Source: Pseudomonas sp. PDM14 (GTDB taxonomy: Bacteria > Pseudomonadota > Gammaproteobacteria > Pseudomonadales > Pseudomonadaceae). Taken from it: a stretch of DNA of 64,000 nucleotides. Positions 10,208 to 19,542 of this stretch are shown here, piece after piece (position 1 is the first letter of the stretch; each line of letters starts with the position of its first letter). Below the pieces are notes generated by a model that made no database searches, was not told where the DNA came from, and worked only from the letters and a program-made list of their open reading frames with translations. A program made the translations under genes and the position numbers. The DNA is taken from the NCBI RefSeq assembly GCF_014851905.1, contig NZ_JACVAQ010000001.1:1054001-1118000 (forward strand), in the 5' to 3' direction.

Positions 10208-12075
10208 CAGTTACCCTCGATTTCATTCAGATTGCGCCCTGCCAGAGCGGCTTTTACCGTCGAATCCATGCGGCGCGCGGCAAAGGCATCGGTGATCTGC
10301 GACAGGCGCTTGATCTGCTGCTCGATGGCCACGACATCCGCACCACCCGCCAGCTCACGCAAGCCATCCATCGTCGCCAGAATGGCGATGCGCTCGTCGT
10401 CGTCGAGCAGACGCTCGCCATCGACATCCAGCGCCGACTGCACCGCCTCCAGCAGACGCTCGGCCTCGACCTGCTGCTCGCGCAAGGCACGCGCCTCCTT
10501 GTCGCCACCGGCATTATGGAAAGAGTCCTGCAGCATGCGCGCGATTTCGCCATCGGTCAGTCCGTAGGACGGCTTGACCTGAATACTGGCCTCAACACCC
10601 GAGCCCAGCTCCCGCGCAGTCACGCCGAGCAGGCCATCGGCATCCACCTGGAAGGTCACGCGCACCTTGGCCGAGCCCGCCACCAGCGGTGGCATGCCGC
10701 GCAGCTCGAAGCGCGCCAGGGAACGGCAATCGCTGATCAGCTCGCGCTCCCCCTGCAACACGTGGACCACCATGGCGGTCTGACCATCCTTGTAGGTGGT
10801 GAAGTCCTGGGCACGCGCGACCGGGATCGTGGTGTTGCGCGGGATGATCTTCTCCATCAGCCCGCCCATGGTTTCCAGGCCGAGCGACAGCGGAATCACA
10901 TCCAGCAGCAGCAATTCTTCGCCGTCGCCGCGGCGGTTACCGGCCAGGGTATCGGCCTGGATGGCAGCACCGATGGCCACCACCTGATCGGGATCGATGT
11001 CGGTCAGCGGCTCGCGACCGAACAGTTCGCCGACCGCCGCCCGCACGCGCGGCACGCGGGTGGAACCGCCGACCATGACCACGGCTTCGACTTCCTCGAC
11101 CTCGATACCGGCATCACGCACCGCGCGGCGACAGGCCTTGAGGCTGCGCGCGACCATCGGCTCGATCAGTGCCTCGAACTGCCCGCGGGTAAGAACATCA
11201 GCCCAGTCAGCATGGCGCACCTCGACCGAGTCAGCGGCGGTCAGGGCCTCCTTGGCGGCACAGGCGGCCTGCAACAGGCTGCGCTGCGTGCCCGGATCGA
11301 TATCCTGGGACAGGCCAGCCTGCTGCATGATCCAGCCGGCGATGGCGTGATCGAAATCATCGCCACCCAGGGCGCTGTCGCCGCCGGTGGCCATGACCTC
11401 GAAGACCCCGCGCGTCAGGCGCAGGATGGAAATATCGAACGTGCCGCCACCCAGGTCGTAGATCGCCACCACGCCTTCGGCGTGCTGATCCAGACCATAG
11501 GCGACCGCCGCCGCGGTCGGCTCGTTGAGCAAGCGCAGGACATTCAGGCCGGCCAGGCGCGCTGCGTCCTTGGTTGCCTGGCGCTGGGCGTCGTCAAAAT
11601 AGGCCGGCACGGTGATCACCGCGCCGACCAGCTCGCCACCGAGAGCGGCTTCGCCACGCTCGCGCAGCACGCGGAGGATTTCTGCGGAGACTTCGACCGG
11701 GCTCTTCGCGCCCTGCACCGTCTCGATGAAGGGCATGTGCGACTCGCCACCGACGAAGCGATAGGGCAACTGCTCACCCAGCTGCTTGACGTCTTCCAGA
11801 CCACGCCCCATTAGGCGCTTGACCGACATGACGGTATTCAGCGGGTCCTGCGCGGCCGCGGCTTTCGCCGTGGCGCCTACCTCGACGCGCTCGGCGTGGT
11901 AACGCACGGCAGATGGCAGGATCACCTGACCAGCCGCGTCGGCCAGAGGCTCGGACAGGCCACTGCGCACAGCAGCGACCAGGGAGTTGGTGGTGCCCAG
12001 ATCGATACCCACGGCCAGACGGCGCTGGTGGGGTTGCGGACTCTGGCCGGGCTCGGCGATCTGCAATAAGGCCAT
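10207..12075 (-). CDS. hscA: Fe-S cluster assembly chaperone HscA (Hsp70 type)
   Basis: 622 residues. HscA is the specialised Hsp70 that, with HscB, releases clusters from IscU. The N-terminal ATPase domain has [12 protein letters not shown], the phosphate-2 motif [12 protein letters not shown] and [13 protein letters not shown]. The C-terminal substrate domain recognises the LPPVK motif of IscU, which is present in this operon. There is no DnaK-like acidic C-terminal tail. It is co-transcribed between hscB and fdx. Confidence 0.97.
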   Translation of the reverse strand: MALLQIAEPGQSPQPHQRRLAVGIDLGTTNSLVAAVRSGLSEPLADAAGQVILPSAVRYHAERVEVGATAKAAAAQDPLNTVMSVKRLMGRGLEDVKQLGEQLPYRFVGGESHMPFIETVQGAKSPVEVSAEILRVLRERGEAALGGELVGAVITVPAYFDDAQRQATKDAARLAGLNVLRLLNEPTAAAVAYGLDQHAEGVVAIYDLGGGTFDISILRLTRGVFEVMATGGDSALGGDDFDHAIAGWIMQQAGLSQDIDPGTQRSLLQAACAAKEALTAADSVEVRHADWADVLTRGQFEALIEPMVARSLKACRRAVRDAGIEVEEVEAVVMVGGSTRVPRVRAAVGELFGREPLTDIDPDQVVAIGAAIQADTLAGNRRGDGEELLLLDVIPLSLGLETMGGLMEKIIPRNTTIPVARAQDFTTYKDGQTAMVVHVLQGERELISDCRSLARFELRGMPPLVAGSAKVRVTFQVDADGLLGVTARELGSGVEASIQVKPSYGLTDGEIARMLQDSFHNAGGDKEARALREQQVEAERLLEAVQSALDVDGERLLDDDERIAILATMDGLRELAGGADVVAIEQQIKRLSQITDAFAARRMDSTVKAALAGRNLNEIEGN

Positions 12076-12117
12076 GATGCTCTGAAAGTCAGGCGCGCAG
12101 TCCAGGCTGCGCAGCGG

Positions 12118-12639
12118 TTAATCGTCGAGGCGCTCTTCCAGCTGGCGCACTTCGTGGGACAACTTGTCGAGGAACTGCATGCGCCGCACGAGGCGCTCGG
12201 CCTCCTCGCGACGCGAAGTATCATCCCAACAGGCTGCAAAACCTTGATCCAGCTCATCCTGAGCCGCCTTCAGGCGACGCTTGAACACCGCCACGCCCGG
12301 TACATCGGCACTGTCCTGGAGGTCTTCAAGCTCTTCACGCCAGCGCATCTGCTGCAGGAGAAACTCGGGGTCCTGCACCGTCACTTCCAACGGTAACTCA
12401 CGACCTCGCAAGGCCAGCAGGTACAGCGCGCGACGCGGGGTGCTCTTCAGCGTCTGGTAGGCCTCGTTGAGGCTCGCCGAGTGTTCCAGGGCCAAGCGCT
12501 GGTCGCGCGCCGAGCCATCGGCAAAACGGTCCGGGTGCACGGCCTTGGCCAGCTCACGGTAGCGCGCAGACAGTTGCGCCAGATCCAAACGGAAATCGGG
12601 CTGGAGATCGAACAGGGCGAAATGACAGGGACTACCCAC
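12118..12639 (-). CDS. hscB: Fe-S cluster co-chaperone HscB (J domain)
   Basis: 173 residues from a GTG start at 12639, chosen because family members begin MGxPCHFALF and longer frames would run into iscA. The J domain (residues 1-75) carries the HPD motif at residues 35-37 (VHPDRF), needed to stimulate HscA ATPase. The C-terminal three-helix bundle binds IscU. A purine-rich stretch upstream of the GTG (TGAGG) probably serves as ribosome binding site. The gap to iscA is 8 bp. Confidence 0.94.
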   Translation of the reverse strand: MGSPCHFALFDLQPDFRLDLAQLSARYRELAKAVHPDRFADGSARDQRLALEHSASLNEAYQTLKSTPRRALYLLALRGRELPLEVTVQDPEFLLQQMRWREELEDLQDSADVPGVAVFKRRLKAAQDELDQGFAACWDDTSRREEAERLVRRMQFLDKLSHEVRQLEERLDD

Positions 12640-12647
12640 AACCAGCC

Positions 12648-12971
12648 TCAGACGTTGAAGCTCTCGCCGCAGCCGCATTCGCCACGCACGTTGGGGTTGT
12701 TGAACTTGAAGCCCTCGTTCAGGCCTTCACGCACGAAGTCCAACTCGGTGCCGTCGATGTAGGTCAGGCTTTTCGGGTCGATGATCACCTTGACGCCGAA
12801 GCTCTCGAACACCTGATCCTCGGCAGCCAGCTCATCAACGAACTCCAGCACATAGGCCAGACCGGAGCAGCCGGTGGTGCGCACGCCCAGACGGATGCCC
12901 GCGCCCTTGCCGCGCCCTTCGAGGGAGCGCTGCACGTGACGCGCGGCGGATTCGGTCATGGTAATAGCCAT
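12648..12971 (-). CDS. iscA: A-type Fe-S carrier IscA
   Basis: 107 residues. IscA carries clusters or iron to apo-proteins. The three family cysteines are present: Cys35 in TTGCSGLAY and Cys99 and Cys101 in GECGCGESF. It is in the usual place between iscU and hscB. Confidence 0.97.
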   Translation of the reverse strand: MAITMTESAARHVQRSLEGRGKGAGIRLGVRTTGCSGLAYVLEFVDELAAEDQVFESFGVKVIIDPKSLTYIDGTELDFVREGLNEGFKFNNPNVRGECGCGESFNV

Positions 12972-12997
12972 AACAACTCCTTACGGACGGAACAGAC

Positions 12998-13384
12998 TCA
13001 GAGCAGACCTTTCTTCTGCTTGTAGTCGCGAACAGCCGCTTTGATGGCGTCTTCGGCGAGTACCGAGCAGTGGATCTTCACTGGCGGCAGCGCCAGCTCT
13101 TCCGCCAACTGGGTATTCTTGATAGTTTCCGCTTCGTCCAGCGTCTTGCCCTTCATCCACTCGGTGGCGAGGGAGCTGGACGCGATGGCCGAACCGCAGC
13201 CGTAGGTCTTGAACTTGGCGTCTTCGATGACACCTGCCTCGTTGACCTTGATCTGCAGACGCATCACATCGCCGCATGCCGGAGCACCGACCATGCCGGT
13301 ACCGACGTCCGGATCTTCGGCGTCCATCTTGCCGACGTTGCGCGGGTTCTCGTAATGGTCGATGACCTTTTCACTGTAAGCCAT
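12998..13384 (-). CDS. iscU: Fe-S cluster scaffold IscU
   Basis: 128 residues. IscU is the scaffold on which [2Fe-2S] clusters are built. Ligand residues are Cys37, Asp39 (ACGD), Cys63 (YGCGS), His105 and Cys106. The chaperone-recognition motif LPPVK is at residues 99-103. The arrangement matches E. coli IscU residue for residue in these sites. Confidence 0.98.
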   Translation of the reverse strand: MAYSEKVIDHYENPRNVGKMDAEDPDVGTGMVGAPACGDVMRLQIKVNEAGVIEDAKFKTYGCGSAIASSSLATEWMKGKTLDEAETIKNTQLAEELALPPVKIHCSVLAEDAIKAAVRDYKQKKGLL

Positions 13385-13431
13385 GGTGCAATTCCTCTTT
13401 CATCAGGTGCCGCTCTGGTGGCGACTCGAAA

Positions 13432-14646
13432 TCAATGCGCCTGCCATTCGACCTTGGTCAGATCGACACCTTCTTTGAACATGTCCCACAGCGGCGACAG
13501 CTCACGCAGCTTGTCTACAGCCTCGCGAATCTTCGACGCCGCGTAATCGACCTCTTCCTCGGTTGAGAAACGGCCGAAGGTGAAACGGATGGAGCTGTGT
13601 GCTAGCTCGTCGTTGCGGCCCAGGGCACGCAGCACGTAGGACGGCTCGAGCGATGCGGAGGTGCAAGCGGAGCCGGAGGAAACCGCCAGATCCTTGAGCG
13701 CCATGATCAGCGACTCACCTTCCACGTAGTTGAAGCTCAGGTTCAGGTTGTGCGGTACGCGGGCAGTCATGCTGCCGTTGATGTACAACTCTTCCATACC
13801 CTCGACCTGCTTGTAGAAGCGGTCACGCAAGGCACGAATGCGCTCATTTTCCTGGGCCATTTCTTCTTTGGCGATGCGGAACGCCTCACCCATGCCAACG
13901 ATCTGGTGCGTGGCCAGGGTGCCGGAGCGCATGCCGCGCTCGTGGCCGCCACCGTGGATCAGCGCTTCCAGACGCACGCGCGGCTTGCGGCGAACATACA
14001 GCGCGCCGATACCCTTGGGGCCGTAGGTCTTGTGCGCCGAGAACGACATCAGGTCGACCTTCATCTTTTCCAGGTCAATCTCCACCTTGCCAGTGGACTG
14101 AGCAGCGTCGACATGGAAGAGGATGCCGCGCGAGCGGGTCAGCTCACCGATCGCCGTAATGTCGTTGATGGTGCCGATTTCGTTGTTTACGTGCATGAGC
14201 GAAACCAGGATGGTGTCGTCACGCAGCGCCGACTCGACCATGGCCGGGGTGACCAGACCATCTTCACCGGGCTCGATGTAGGTGACCTCGAAGCCTTCGC
14301 GCTCAAGCTGGCGGCAGGTATCCAGCACCGCCTTGTGCTCGATCTTCGAGGTAATGATGTGCTTGCCCTTGGTGTTGTAGAAGTGCGCAACACCCTTGAT
14401 GGCCAGGTTGTCGGACTCGGTGGCACCGGAGGTCCAGACGATCTCGCGCGGGTCGGCATTGACCAGCTCGGCGACCTGACGACGACCGTTCTCAGCCGCT
14501 TCCTCAGCTTTCCAGCCGAAGACGTGGGAGCGCGACGCCGGGTTACCGAAGTTGCCATCCACCAGCAGGCATTCGCTCATCTTTTGCGCGACGCGTGGGT
14601 CGACCGGCGTGGTCGCGGAGTAATCGAGGTAAATCGGCAATCTCAT
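13432..14646 (-). CDS. iscS: Cysteine desulfurase IscS
   Basis: 404 residues. IscS is a PLP enzyme that takes sulfur from cysteine and hands a persulfide to IscU and to tRNA thiolation enzymes. The PLP lysine is in [12 protein letters not shown] and the active cysteine in [13 protein letters not shown]. The N-terminus [16 protein letters not shown] is typical. The upstream cysE gene makes the cysteine precursor O-acetylserine, a sensible functional neighbour. Confidence 0.98.
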   Translation of the reverse strand: MRLPIYLDYSATTPVDPRVAQKMSECLLVDGNFGNPASRSHVFGWKAEEAAENGRRQVAELVNADPREIVWTSGATESDNLAIKGVAHFYNTKGKHIITSKIEHKAVLDTCRQLEREGFEVTYIEPGEDGLVTPAMVESALRDDTILVSLMHVNNEIGTINDITAIGELTRSRGILFHVDAAQSTGKVEIDLEKMKVDLMSFSAHKTYGPKGIGALYVRRKPRVRLEALIHGGGHERGMRSGTLATHQIVGMGEAFRIAKEEMAQENERIRALRDRFYKQVEGMEELYINGSMTARVPHNLNLSFNYVEGESLIMALKDLAVSSGSACTSASLEPSYVLRALGRNDELAHSSIRFTFGRFSTEEEVDYAASKIREAVDKLRELSPLWDMFKEGVDLTKVEWQAH

Positions 14647-14678
14647 CAGGTATCTCCTAGTTCAGGCAGGCGCCCTGC

Positions 14679-15170
14679 TCAATCAATGGCGGACGCTTCG
14701 ATCTTGTCCAGGTGCGGCGTCCTGCCATTGCAGCGGCGCTGATCCTGGCGCTGGGCGACTTCCTGCACCTCGCGGCGCGTCACCAGATCGGCCAGGCTGA
14801 TGCCGCTGAGGAACTCATGAATCTGCTGACTGAGATCGCACCACAAGTGGTGGGTCAGACAGGTATCGCCGGAGTGGCAATCGCCAAGCCCCTGGCAACG
14901 TGTGGCGTCGACCGACTCATTGACCGCGTCGATCACCTGCGCCACCTGGATTACACGCATGTCGCGCGACAACTGATAGCCGCCACCCGGACCGCGCACA
15001 CTGGAAACTAGGCTGCCGCGACGCAGCTTGGCGAACAATTGCTCGAGGTAGGACAGGGAAATACCCTGACGCTCGGAAATATCGGCAAGGGACACCGGCC
15101 CGTGCTGGGCATGCAGCGCCAGGTCGAGCATGGCGGTGACGGCGTAACGGCCTTTGGTGGTCAGGCGCAT
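14679..15170 (-). CDS. iscR: Fe-S-sensing transcription regulator IscR
   Basis: 163 residues from the ATG at 15170 ([15 protein letters not shown]). IscR is an Rrf2-family winged-helix regulator that represses the isc operon when it holds a [2Fe-2S] cluster. The ligands Cys92, Cys98, Cys104 and His107 are all present in [18 protein letters not shown]. Upstream lies a promoter overlapped by an IscR type-1 site, so the operon is almost certainly autoregulated. Confidence 0.97.
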   Translation of the reverse strand: MRLTTKGRYAVTAMLDLALHAQHGPVSLADISERQGISLSYLEQLFAKLRRGSLVSSVRGPGGGYQLSRDMRVIQVAQVIDAVNESVDATRCQGLGDCHSGDTCLTHHLWCDLSQQIHEFLSGISLADLVTRREVQEVAQRQDQRRCNGRTPHLDKIEASAID

Positions 15171-15202
15171 GGTTGGTACCACGGTTTCGCTGAAGTGCCG
15201 CT

Positions 15203-15232
15203 AGTATCCCCTTTTCCGACTATTTAGGTCAA
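15203..15232 (-). promoter_or_regulatory. isc operon promoter
   Basis: On the minus strand a -35 TTGACC (15227-15232) and a -10 GATACT (15203-15208) are 18 bp apart, about 33 bp upstream of the iscR start. The IscR site at 15212-15236 covers the -35 box and most of the spacer, as expected for repression. Confidence 0.7.
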
Positions 15233-15236
15233 CTAT
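15212..15236 (-). promoter_or_regulatory. IscR type-1 binding site over the isc promoter
   Basis: The 25-bp minus-strand site begins ATAGTTGACC and ends TAGTCGGAAAA. It fits the type-1 consensus ATASYYGACTRWWWYAGTCRRSTAT at most positions in both half-sites. It overlaps the -35 box, consistent with repression by holo-IscR. Confidence 0.75.
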
Positions 15237-15262
15237 AAGACCTATCAAAACAGTCGGATTTA
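15237..15262 (-). promoter_or_regulatory. Second, degenerate IscR-like site
   Basis: Directly upstream of the first site the minus strand reads CCGACTGTTTT, a perfect type-1 left half. The right half, GATAGGTCTTAT, is degenerate and shifted by about one base. It may be a weaker tandem IscR site. Confidence 0.4.
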
Positions 15263-15309
15263 GGTACCGCGAGGGGCGCAAATCATAGCAAAGCGCGCAC
15301 CATAAGGCA

Positions 15310-16089
15310 TCAGGCCGCCGGCTTGTCGCCCTGCTCCTTGCAGACATCGGCAAAATCCTCGTCGCGCAGCGCCGGCAACTCCTTGCCGCAGTAGTCGCTG
15401 CCAAGCCCCTTGAGCGCATCGCACATACCCTCCAGGCGCCCATCCACAGCCTGCAGGTGATCGAGCAGCTGGCCGATTGCACGCGCTACCGGATCCGGCA
15501 TGTCCTCGCTGACGCCGTAGGCATCGAAGCCGAGCTTCTCGGCCATGGCCTGGCGCTTGGCCTCCTGCTCGCCATCGACTTTGACGATGATGCGCCCCGG
15601 AATCCCCACCGCGGTTGCGCCGGCCGGCACTTCCTTGGTCACCACTGCGTTGGAGCCGATCTTGGCACCCGCCCCCACCGTGAACGGACCGAGCACCTTG
15701 GCCCCCGCCCCCACCACGACGCCATCCTCCAGCGTCGGGTGGCGCTTGCCCTTGTTCCAGCTGGTGCCACCAAGCGTTACGCCCTGGTAAAGCGTGACGT
15801 CATTGCCGATCTCGGCCGTTTCGCCGATGACGATACCCATGCCGTGATCGATGAAGAAACGGCGACCGATCTTGGCCCCTGGGTGAATCTCGATCCCGGT
15901 CATCCAGCGCCCGAAGTTGGACACCAGGCGCGCCAGCCACTTCCAGCCACCGGACCACAACGCATGAGCCAGACGATGCAACCAGATGGCATGCAGGCCC
16001 GGGTAGCAGGTCAGCACCTCGAAGGCATTACGCGCCGCCGGGTCACGGTGAAATACGCTCTGGATATCTTCGCGGACACGCTCAAACAT
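15310..16089 (-). CDS. cysE: Serine O-acetyltransferase
   Basis: 259 residues from the ATG at 16089 ([21 protein letters not shown]). It makes O-acetylserine, the carbon skeleton of cysteine. A helical N-terminal domain is followed by a left-handed parallel beta-helix of hexapeptide repeats ([30 protein letters not shown]), with the catalytic histidine in the [10 protein letters not shown] region. The C-terminal extension is longer than in minimal SATs. The start overlaps the trmJ stop by 8 bp, so the two are coupled, and together they precede the isc operon. Confidence 0.96.
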   Translation of the reverse strand: MFERVREDIQSVFHRDPAARNAFEVLTCYPGLHAIWLHRLAHALWSGGWKWLARLVSNFGRWMTGIEIHPGAKIGRRFFIDHGMGIVIGETAEIGNDVTLYQGVTLGGTSWNKGKRHPTLEDGVVVGAGAKVLGPFTVGAGAKIGSNAVVTKEVPAGATAVGIPGRIIVKVDGEQEAKRQAMAEKLGFDAYGVSEDMPDPVARAIGQLLDHLQAVDGRLEGMCDALKGLGSDYCGKELPALRDEDFADVCKEQGDKPAA

Positions 16090-16861
16090 CGTCTTCTCTC
16101 CGCTTGTGGGACTCGCCACGCACTACTTTCTGGGTTTCCGTCAGGATGCCGCGCAGGATGTTCATTTCCAGCCGACTGATATTGCTGCGCCCGTAGAGAC
16201 GACGCAGACGCGACATGAGATGCCGCGGATTCTGCGGGTCGAGAAAGCCGATACCCACTAACGTGCTTTCCAGATGCCCGTAGTATTTTTCCAGCTCGTC
16301 CGCCGTGACCAGCTCCGCATTCAGCGCCGAGGCGCCCTCCAGCTTATGCATCTTGGTCGGCTGCCCCTGCGCAGCCAGCCAGGCCATGCGCACTTCGTAC
16401 GCCAGCACCTGCACGGCAGTCGCCAGATTCAGGGAGCTGAAGTCCGGATTGGACGGGATATGCACGTGGAACTGGCAGCGCTGCAGCTCTTCGTTAGTCA
16501 ACCCAGCGTATTCGCGACCGAACACCAGCGCCACCTCGCCACCCGACTCGACATGCTGCAACGTCGTTGTCGCGCACTCGCGCGGGTCCAGCAACGGCCA
16601 GGGAATACGCCGATCACGCGCGCTGGTACCGAGCACCACACTGCAGCCAACCAGCGCCTCCTCGAGGGAGCCGACAACCTGAGCGCCATCGAGAACATCC
16701 ACCGCCCCCGATGCCCGCGCCACCGCCTCATCGCTGGGAAAGTCCTCGGGCTCGACCAGCACCAGACGCGACAAGCCCATGTTCTTCATGGCCCGCGCGG
16801 CACCGCCGATGTTTCCCGGATGACTGGTATTGACCAGAACGACACGAATATTCTGCAGCAA
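16082..16861 (-). CDS. trmJ: tRNA (Cm32/Um32) 2'-O-methyltransferase TrmJ
   Basis: 259 residues. TrmJ is a SPOUT-fold methyltransferase that modifies position 32 in the anticodon loop of several tRNAs. The N-terminal motif [20 protein letters not shown] and the knot motif [16 protein letters not shown], followed by [22 protein letters not shown], are diagnostic. It is transcribed away from suhB and together with cysE. Confidence 0.95.
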   Translation of the reverse strand: MLQNIRVVLVNTSHPGNIGGAARAMKNMGLSRLVLVEPEDFPSDEAVARASGAVDVLDGAQVVGSLEEALVGCSVVLGTSARDRRIPWPLLDPRECATTTLQHVESGGEVALVFGREYAGLTNEELQRCQFHVHIPSNPDFSSLNLATAVQVLAYEVRMAWLAAQGQPTKMHKLEGASALNAELVTADELEKYYGHLESTLVGIGFLDPQNPRHLMSRLRRLYGRSNISRLEMNILRGILTETQKVVRGESHKRREDDV

Positions 16862-16941
16862 CGCGAGCGTCCATCGGCAACGAAAGGGGCGTCGATATTA
16901 CAGAAGCCCCCCGCTCAACACCATGCACGACAAAGGCTACG

Positions 16942-16970
16942 CTTTATACAATGGGCTTTTCTGCTAGAAT
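16942..16970 (+). promoter_or_regulatory. Probable suhB promoter
   Basis: A -10 TAGAAT at 16965-16970 lies 36 bp upstream of the suhB start. The -35 region (TTTATA about 16 bp upstream) is poor. Placement rests mainly on the -10 box. Confidence 0.35.
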
Positions 16971-17005
16971 GGCCGGCTTTCTTTAACGACCCAGGTGAAT
17001 CCCCC

Positions 17006-17821
17006 ATGCAGCCCATGCTGAATATCGCCCTGCGTGCCGCCCGCAGCGCGGGTGAACTGATCTTCCGCTCGATCGAACGCCTGGATGTCATCTCGGTCAG
17101 CGAGAAAGACGCCCACGACTACGTATCCGAAGTCGACCGCGCTGCCGAGCAGACCATCATTCAGGCATTGCAGAAGGCCTACCCGACCCACAGCTTCCTC
17201 GGCGAGGAAGGCGGCCTCATCGAAGGCAAGGGTGAGGGCGCCGACTACCAGTGGATCATCGACCCCCTGGATGGCACCACCAACTTCCTGCGCGGCGTAC
17301 CGCACTTCGCCGTCAGCATTGCCTGCAAATACCGCGGTCGCCTCGAGCACGCCGTCGTCCTCGACCCGGTTCGCCAGGAAGAATTCACCGCCAGCCGCGG
17401 TCGTGGCGCCGCGATCAACGGTCGCCGCCTGCGCGTCAGCACCCGCAAGAGCCTGGACGGCGCCCTGCTCGGCACCGGCTTCCCGTTCCGCGAAGAACAA
17501 TTGGATCACCTGGACAGCTACCTCGGCATGTTCCGCAGCCTGGTCGGCCAGACCGCCGGCATCCGCCGCGCCGGCGCCGCCAGCCTGGACTTGGCCTACG
17601 TTGCCGCCGGCCGCTACGACGCCTTCTGGGAATTCGGCCTGTCGGAGTGGGACATGGCTGCAGGGGCTCTGCTGATCCAGGAAGCAGGCGGTCTGGTCAG
17701 CGACTTCAGCGGCGGCCATGACTTCCTCGAGAAGGGCCAGATCGTTGCCGGCAACACCAAGTGCTTCAAGGCCGTACTGACCGCCATCCAGCCGCACATG
17801 ACACCGTCACTGAAGCGCTGA
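17006..17821 (+). CDS. suhB: Inositol-1-monophosphatase family protein SuhB
   Basis: 271 residues from the ATG at 17006 (MQPMLNIALRAARSAGELIF). Metal-binding motifs of the family are Glu67-Glu68 (GEEGG), Asp86 and Asp89 (IDPLDGTTNF) and WDMAAGALLIQEAGG near the C-terminus. The enzyme removes phosphate from inositol monophosphate in vitro. In bacteria SuhB is also a partner of the NusA/NusB antitermination complex on rRNA operons, and in P. aeruginosa it affects virulence gene regulation. It is monocistronic and ended by the terminator at 17841-17868. Confidence 0.96.
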   Translation: MQPMLNIALRAARSAGELIFRSIERLDVISVSEKDAHDYVSEVDRAAEQTIIQALQKAYPTHSFLGEEGGLIEGKGEGADYQWIIDPLDGTTNFLRGVPHFAVSIACKYRGRLEHAVVLDPVRQEEFTASRGRGAAINGRRLRVSTRKSLDGALLGTGFPFREEQLDHLDSYLGMFRSLVGQTAGIRRAGAASLDLAYVAAGRYDAFWEFGLSEWDMAAGALLIQEAGGLVSDFSGGHDFLEKGQIVAGNTKCFKAVLTAIQPHMTPSLKR

Positions 17822-17840
17822 TCGCTCATAGTCGCGCCAT

Positions 17841-17868
17841 AAAAAAACGCCCCGAAGGGCGTTTTTTT
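17841..17868. terminator. Bidirectional terminator between suhB and the glycine-zipper gene
   Basis: A stem ACGCCC/GGGCGT with a short loop is flanked by seven A on the left and seven T on the right. It can end suhB on the plus strand and the converging glycine-zipper gene on the minus strand. Confidence 0.85.
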
Positions 17869-17879
17869 ATGCGTATCGC

Positions 17880-18425
17880 TTACTGGGCGATCTGGTTCTG
17901 CACCAGCACCAACTGGCCCTGGTCATTCACCGGGATGCGGCTGCCCGGATCGCGATCCATGCGCACTTGGTCAACACGATCACCCAACTGATACTTCACG
18001 TCGTAGCCCACCACCTTGTCGCTGCTGTCCATGACGGTATTGCAGCGGGTTTCGGTGGTCGTGTAGGTACTGCCGGCCTGCATGTTTTCCTGCACCTTGT
18101 TGCCGGCATAGCCGCCACCGACAGCGCCAGCGACCGTCGCCAGCTTCTTGCCGTTGCCGCCGCCAACCTGGTTGCCCAGCAGGCCACCCGCGACGGCACC
18201 GAGCACGGTACCGGCGATCTGGTGCTGATCCTTGACCGGCTTCTGACGGGTCACCGTGACGTCCTTGCAGACTTCACGCGGGGTCTTGATGGTTTCCTTG
18301 ACGGGCTGCACGGCGAGCACCTCAGCGTACTCGGGACCACCGACCAGGCTGTAGGTCGCCACAGCACCGCCTGCGGTAACTCCCACCGCACCCAACACTG
18401 CACCAACAATCATCGACTTGTTCAT
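17880..18425 (-). CDS. Glycine-zipper 2TM-domain envelope protein
   Basis: 181 residues. The N-terminus MNKSMIVGAVLGAVGVTAGGAV is a signal/membrane segment rich in small residues. A second glycine zipper at about residues 70-105 (AGTVLGAVAGGLLGNQVGGG and AGAVGGGYAGNKVQE) matches the Rick_17kDa/glycine-zipper 2TM domain of SlyB-like outer-membrane proteins. A short C-terminal domain (RCNTVMDSSDKVVGYDV, YQLGDRVDQVRMDRDPGSRI) follows, with Cys residues that could pair. There is no lipobox. A homologue occupies the same position in PAO1 (memory). The exact role is unknown; an envelope-integrity role is an inference. Confidence 0.85.
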   Translation of the reverse strand: MNKSMIVGAVLGAVGVTAGGAVATYSLVGGPEYAEVLAVQPVKETIKTPREVCKDVTVTRQKPVKDQHQIAGTVLGAVAGGLLGNQVGGGNGKKLATVAGAVGGGYAGNKVQENMQAGSTYTTTETRCNTVMDSSDKVVGYDVKYQLGDRVDQVRMDRDPGSRIPVNDQGQLVLVQNQIAQ

Positions 18426-18570
18426 CTGGTCCTCCTGAGACTCATACCGGGCCTTTTGCCCTTACTCCCTGCCTTGGAACCACCAGAACACCTCAAGTTC
18501 CCATACCCACCAGGCATGCCCGACACTGGGAGACTCATCACATCCACGCAAACCCAATCTGCACATAAGC

Positions 18571-18598
18571 AAAAGCCCGGCAATAGCCGGGCTTTTTT
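18571..18598. terminator. Terminator downstream of secF
   Basis: An AGCCCGGC/GCCGGGCT stem (18574-18581 with 18586-18593) has a four-base loop with A and T runs on either side. It lies 20 bp past the secF stop and probably ends yajC-secD-secF on the minus strand. Confidence 0.8.
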
Positions 18599-18617
18599 CT
18601 TCGATCACGACGAACCC

Positions 18618-19532
18618 TTACGGCAGCTCGTCGACCTCCGCGGTGGCTACCGGCGGAATCAGATCCTCGGTGCTCAAGTTCAGCCAGATCAGCACCACGT
18701 TGGCGATGTAGATCGACGAGTAGGTACCCGCCAGCACCCCAACGAACAGGGCGATGGAGAAGCCGAACAGATTGTCACCGGCGAACATGATCAACGCGCC
18801 GATCGCCAGCAGTGTCGAGACCGACGTCGCCATTGTGCGCAGCAGAGTCTGCGTGGTCGAGATGTTGATATTGTCGATCAGGCTGGTCTTGCGCAGCACG
18901 CGGAAGTTTTCACGTACCCGGTCGAAGACCACGATGGTGTCGTTCAGCGAGTAGCCGATGATCGCCAGCAGCGCCGCCAGCACGGTAAGGTCGAAGGTGA
19001 TCTGGAAGAACGACAGAATGCCCATCGTCACCACCACGTCGTGCACCAGCGAAACGATGGCACCGACAGCGAACTTCCACTGAAAGCGGAACGCCAGGTA
19101 CAACGAGATGCCGCCCAGCGCCAGGAGCATGCCCAGGCCGCCCTGGTCGCGCAGCTCTTCACCGACTTGCGGACCGACGAACTCGACCTTCTTCACGTGC
19201 ACCGGGTTGCTCGCATCGGCACTCAGCAGAGCAGCCGCCACCTTGTTGCCCAGCTGCGGATCATCGCCCTGCATGCGCACGACGACGTCGGTGGTGGCGC
19301 CGAAGCTCTGCACGATGGCGTCTTCGAAGCCGGCTGCGAGCAATTGATTGCGCACCTTGCTCAGGTCTGCCGGATTCTCGTAGCTCAGCTCGATCTGGCT
19401 GCCGCCGGTGAAGTCGAGACCGAAGTTCAGCCCTTTGTAGAACCAGCTGCCCAGCGCGATGAGAGTCAGGAGCATGGTCAGGGCGAACGCGACATTGCGC
19501 ACGCCCATGAAATTGATAGTACCCAGTTTCAT
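18618..19532 (-). CDS. secF: Protein-export membrane protein SecF
   Basis: 304 residues from the ATG at 19532 (MKLGTINFMGVRNVAFALTM). With SecD it uses the proton-motive force to pull proteins across the inner membrane after SecA/SecYEG. Six membrane segments with a large first periplasmic loop are visible. Motifs GLDFTGGSQIELSY and the TM4-5 pair IGYSLNDTIVVFDRVREN are typical of SecF. It lies 10 bp downstream of secD. Confidence 0.97.
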   Translation of the reverse strand: MKLGTINFMGVRNVAFALTMLLTLIALGSWFYKGLNFGLDFTGGSQIELSYENPADLSKVRNQLLAAGFEDAIVQSFGATTDVVVRMQGDDPQLGNKVAAALLSADASNPVHVKKVEFVGPQVGEELRDQGGLGMLLALGGISLYLAFRFQWKFAVGAIVSLVHDVVVTMGILSFFQITFDLTVLAALLAIIGYSLNDTIVVFDRVRENFRVLRKTSLIDNINISTTQTLLRTMATSVSTLLAIGALIMFAGDNLFGFSIALFVGVLAGTYSSIYIANVVLIWLNLSTEDLIPPVATAEVDELP

Positions 19533-19542
19533 AGTCAGCCCC

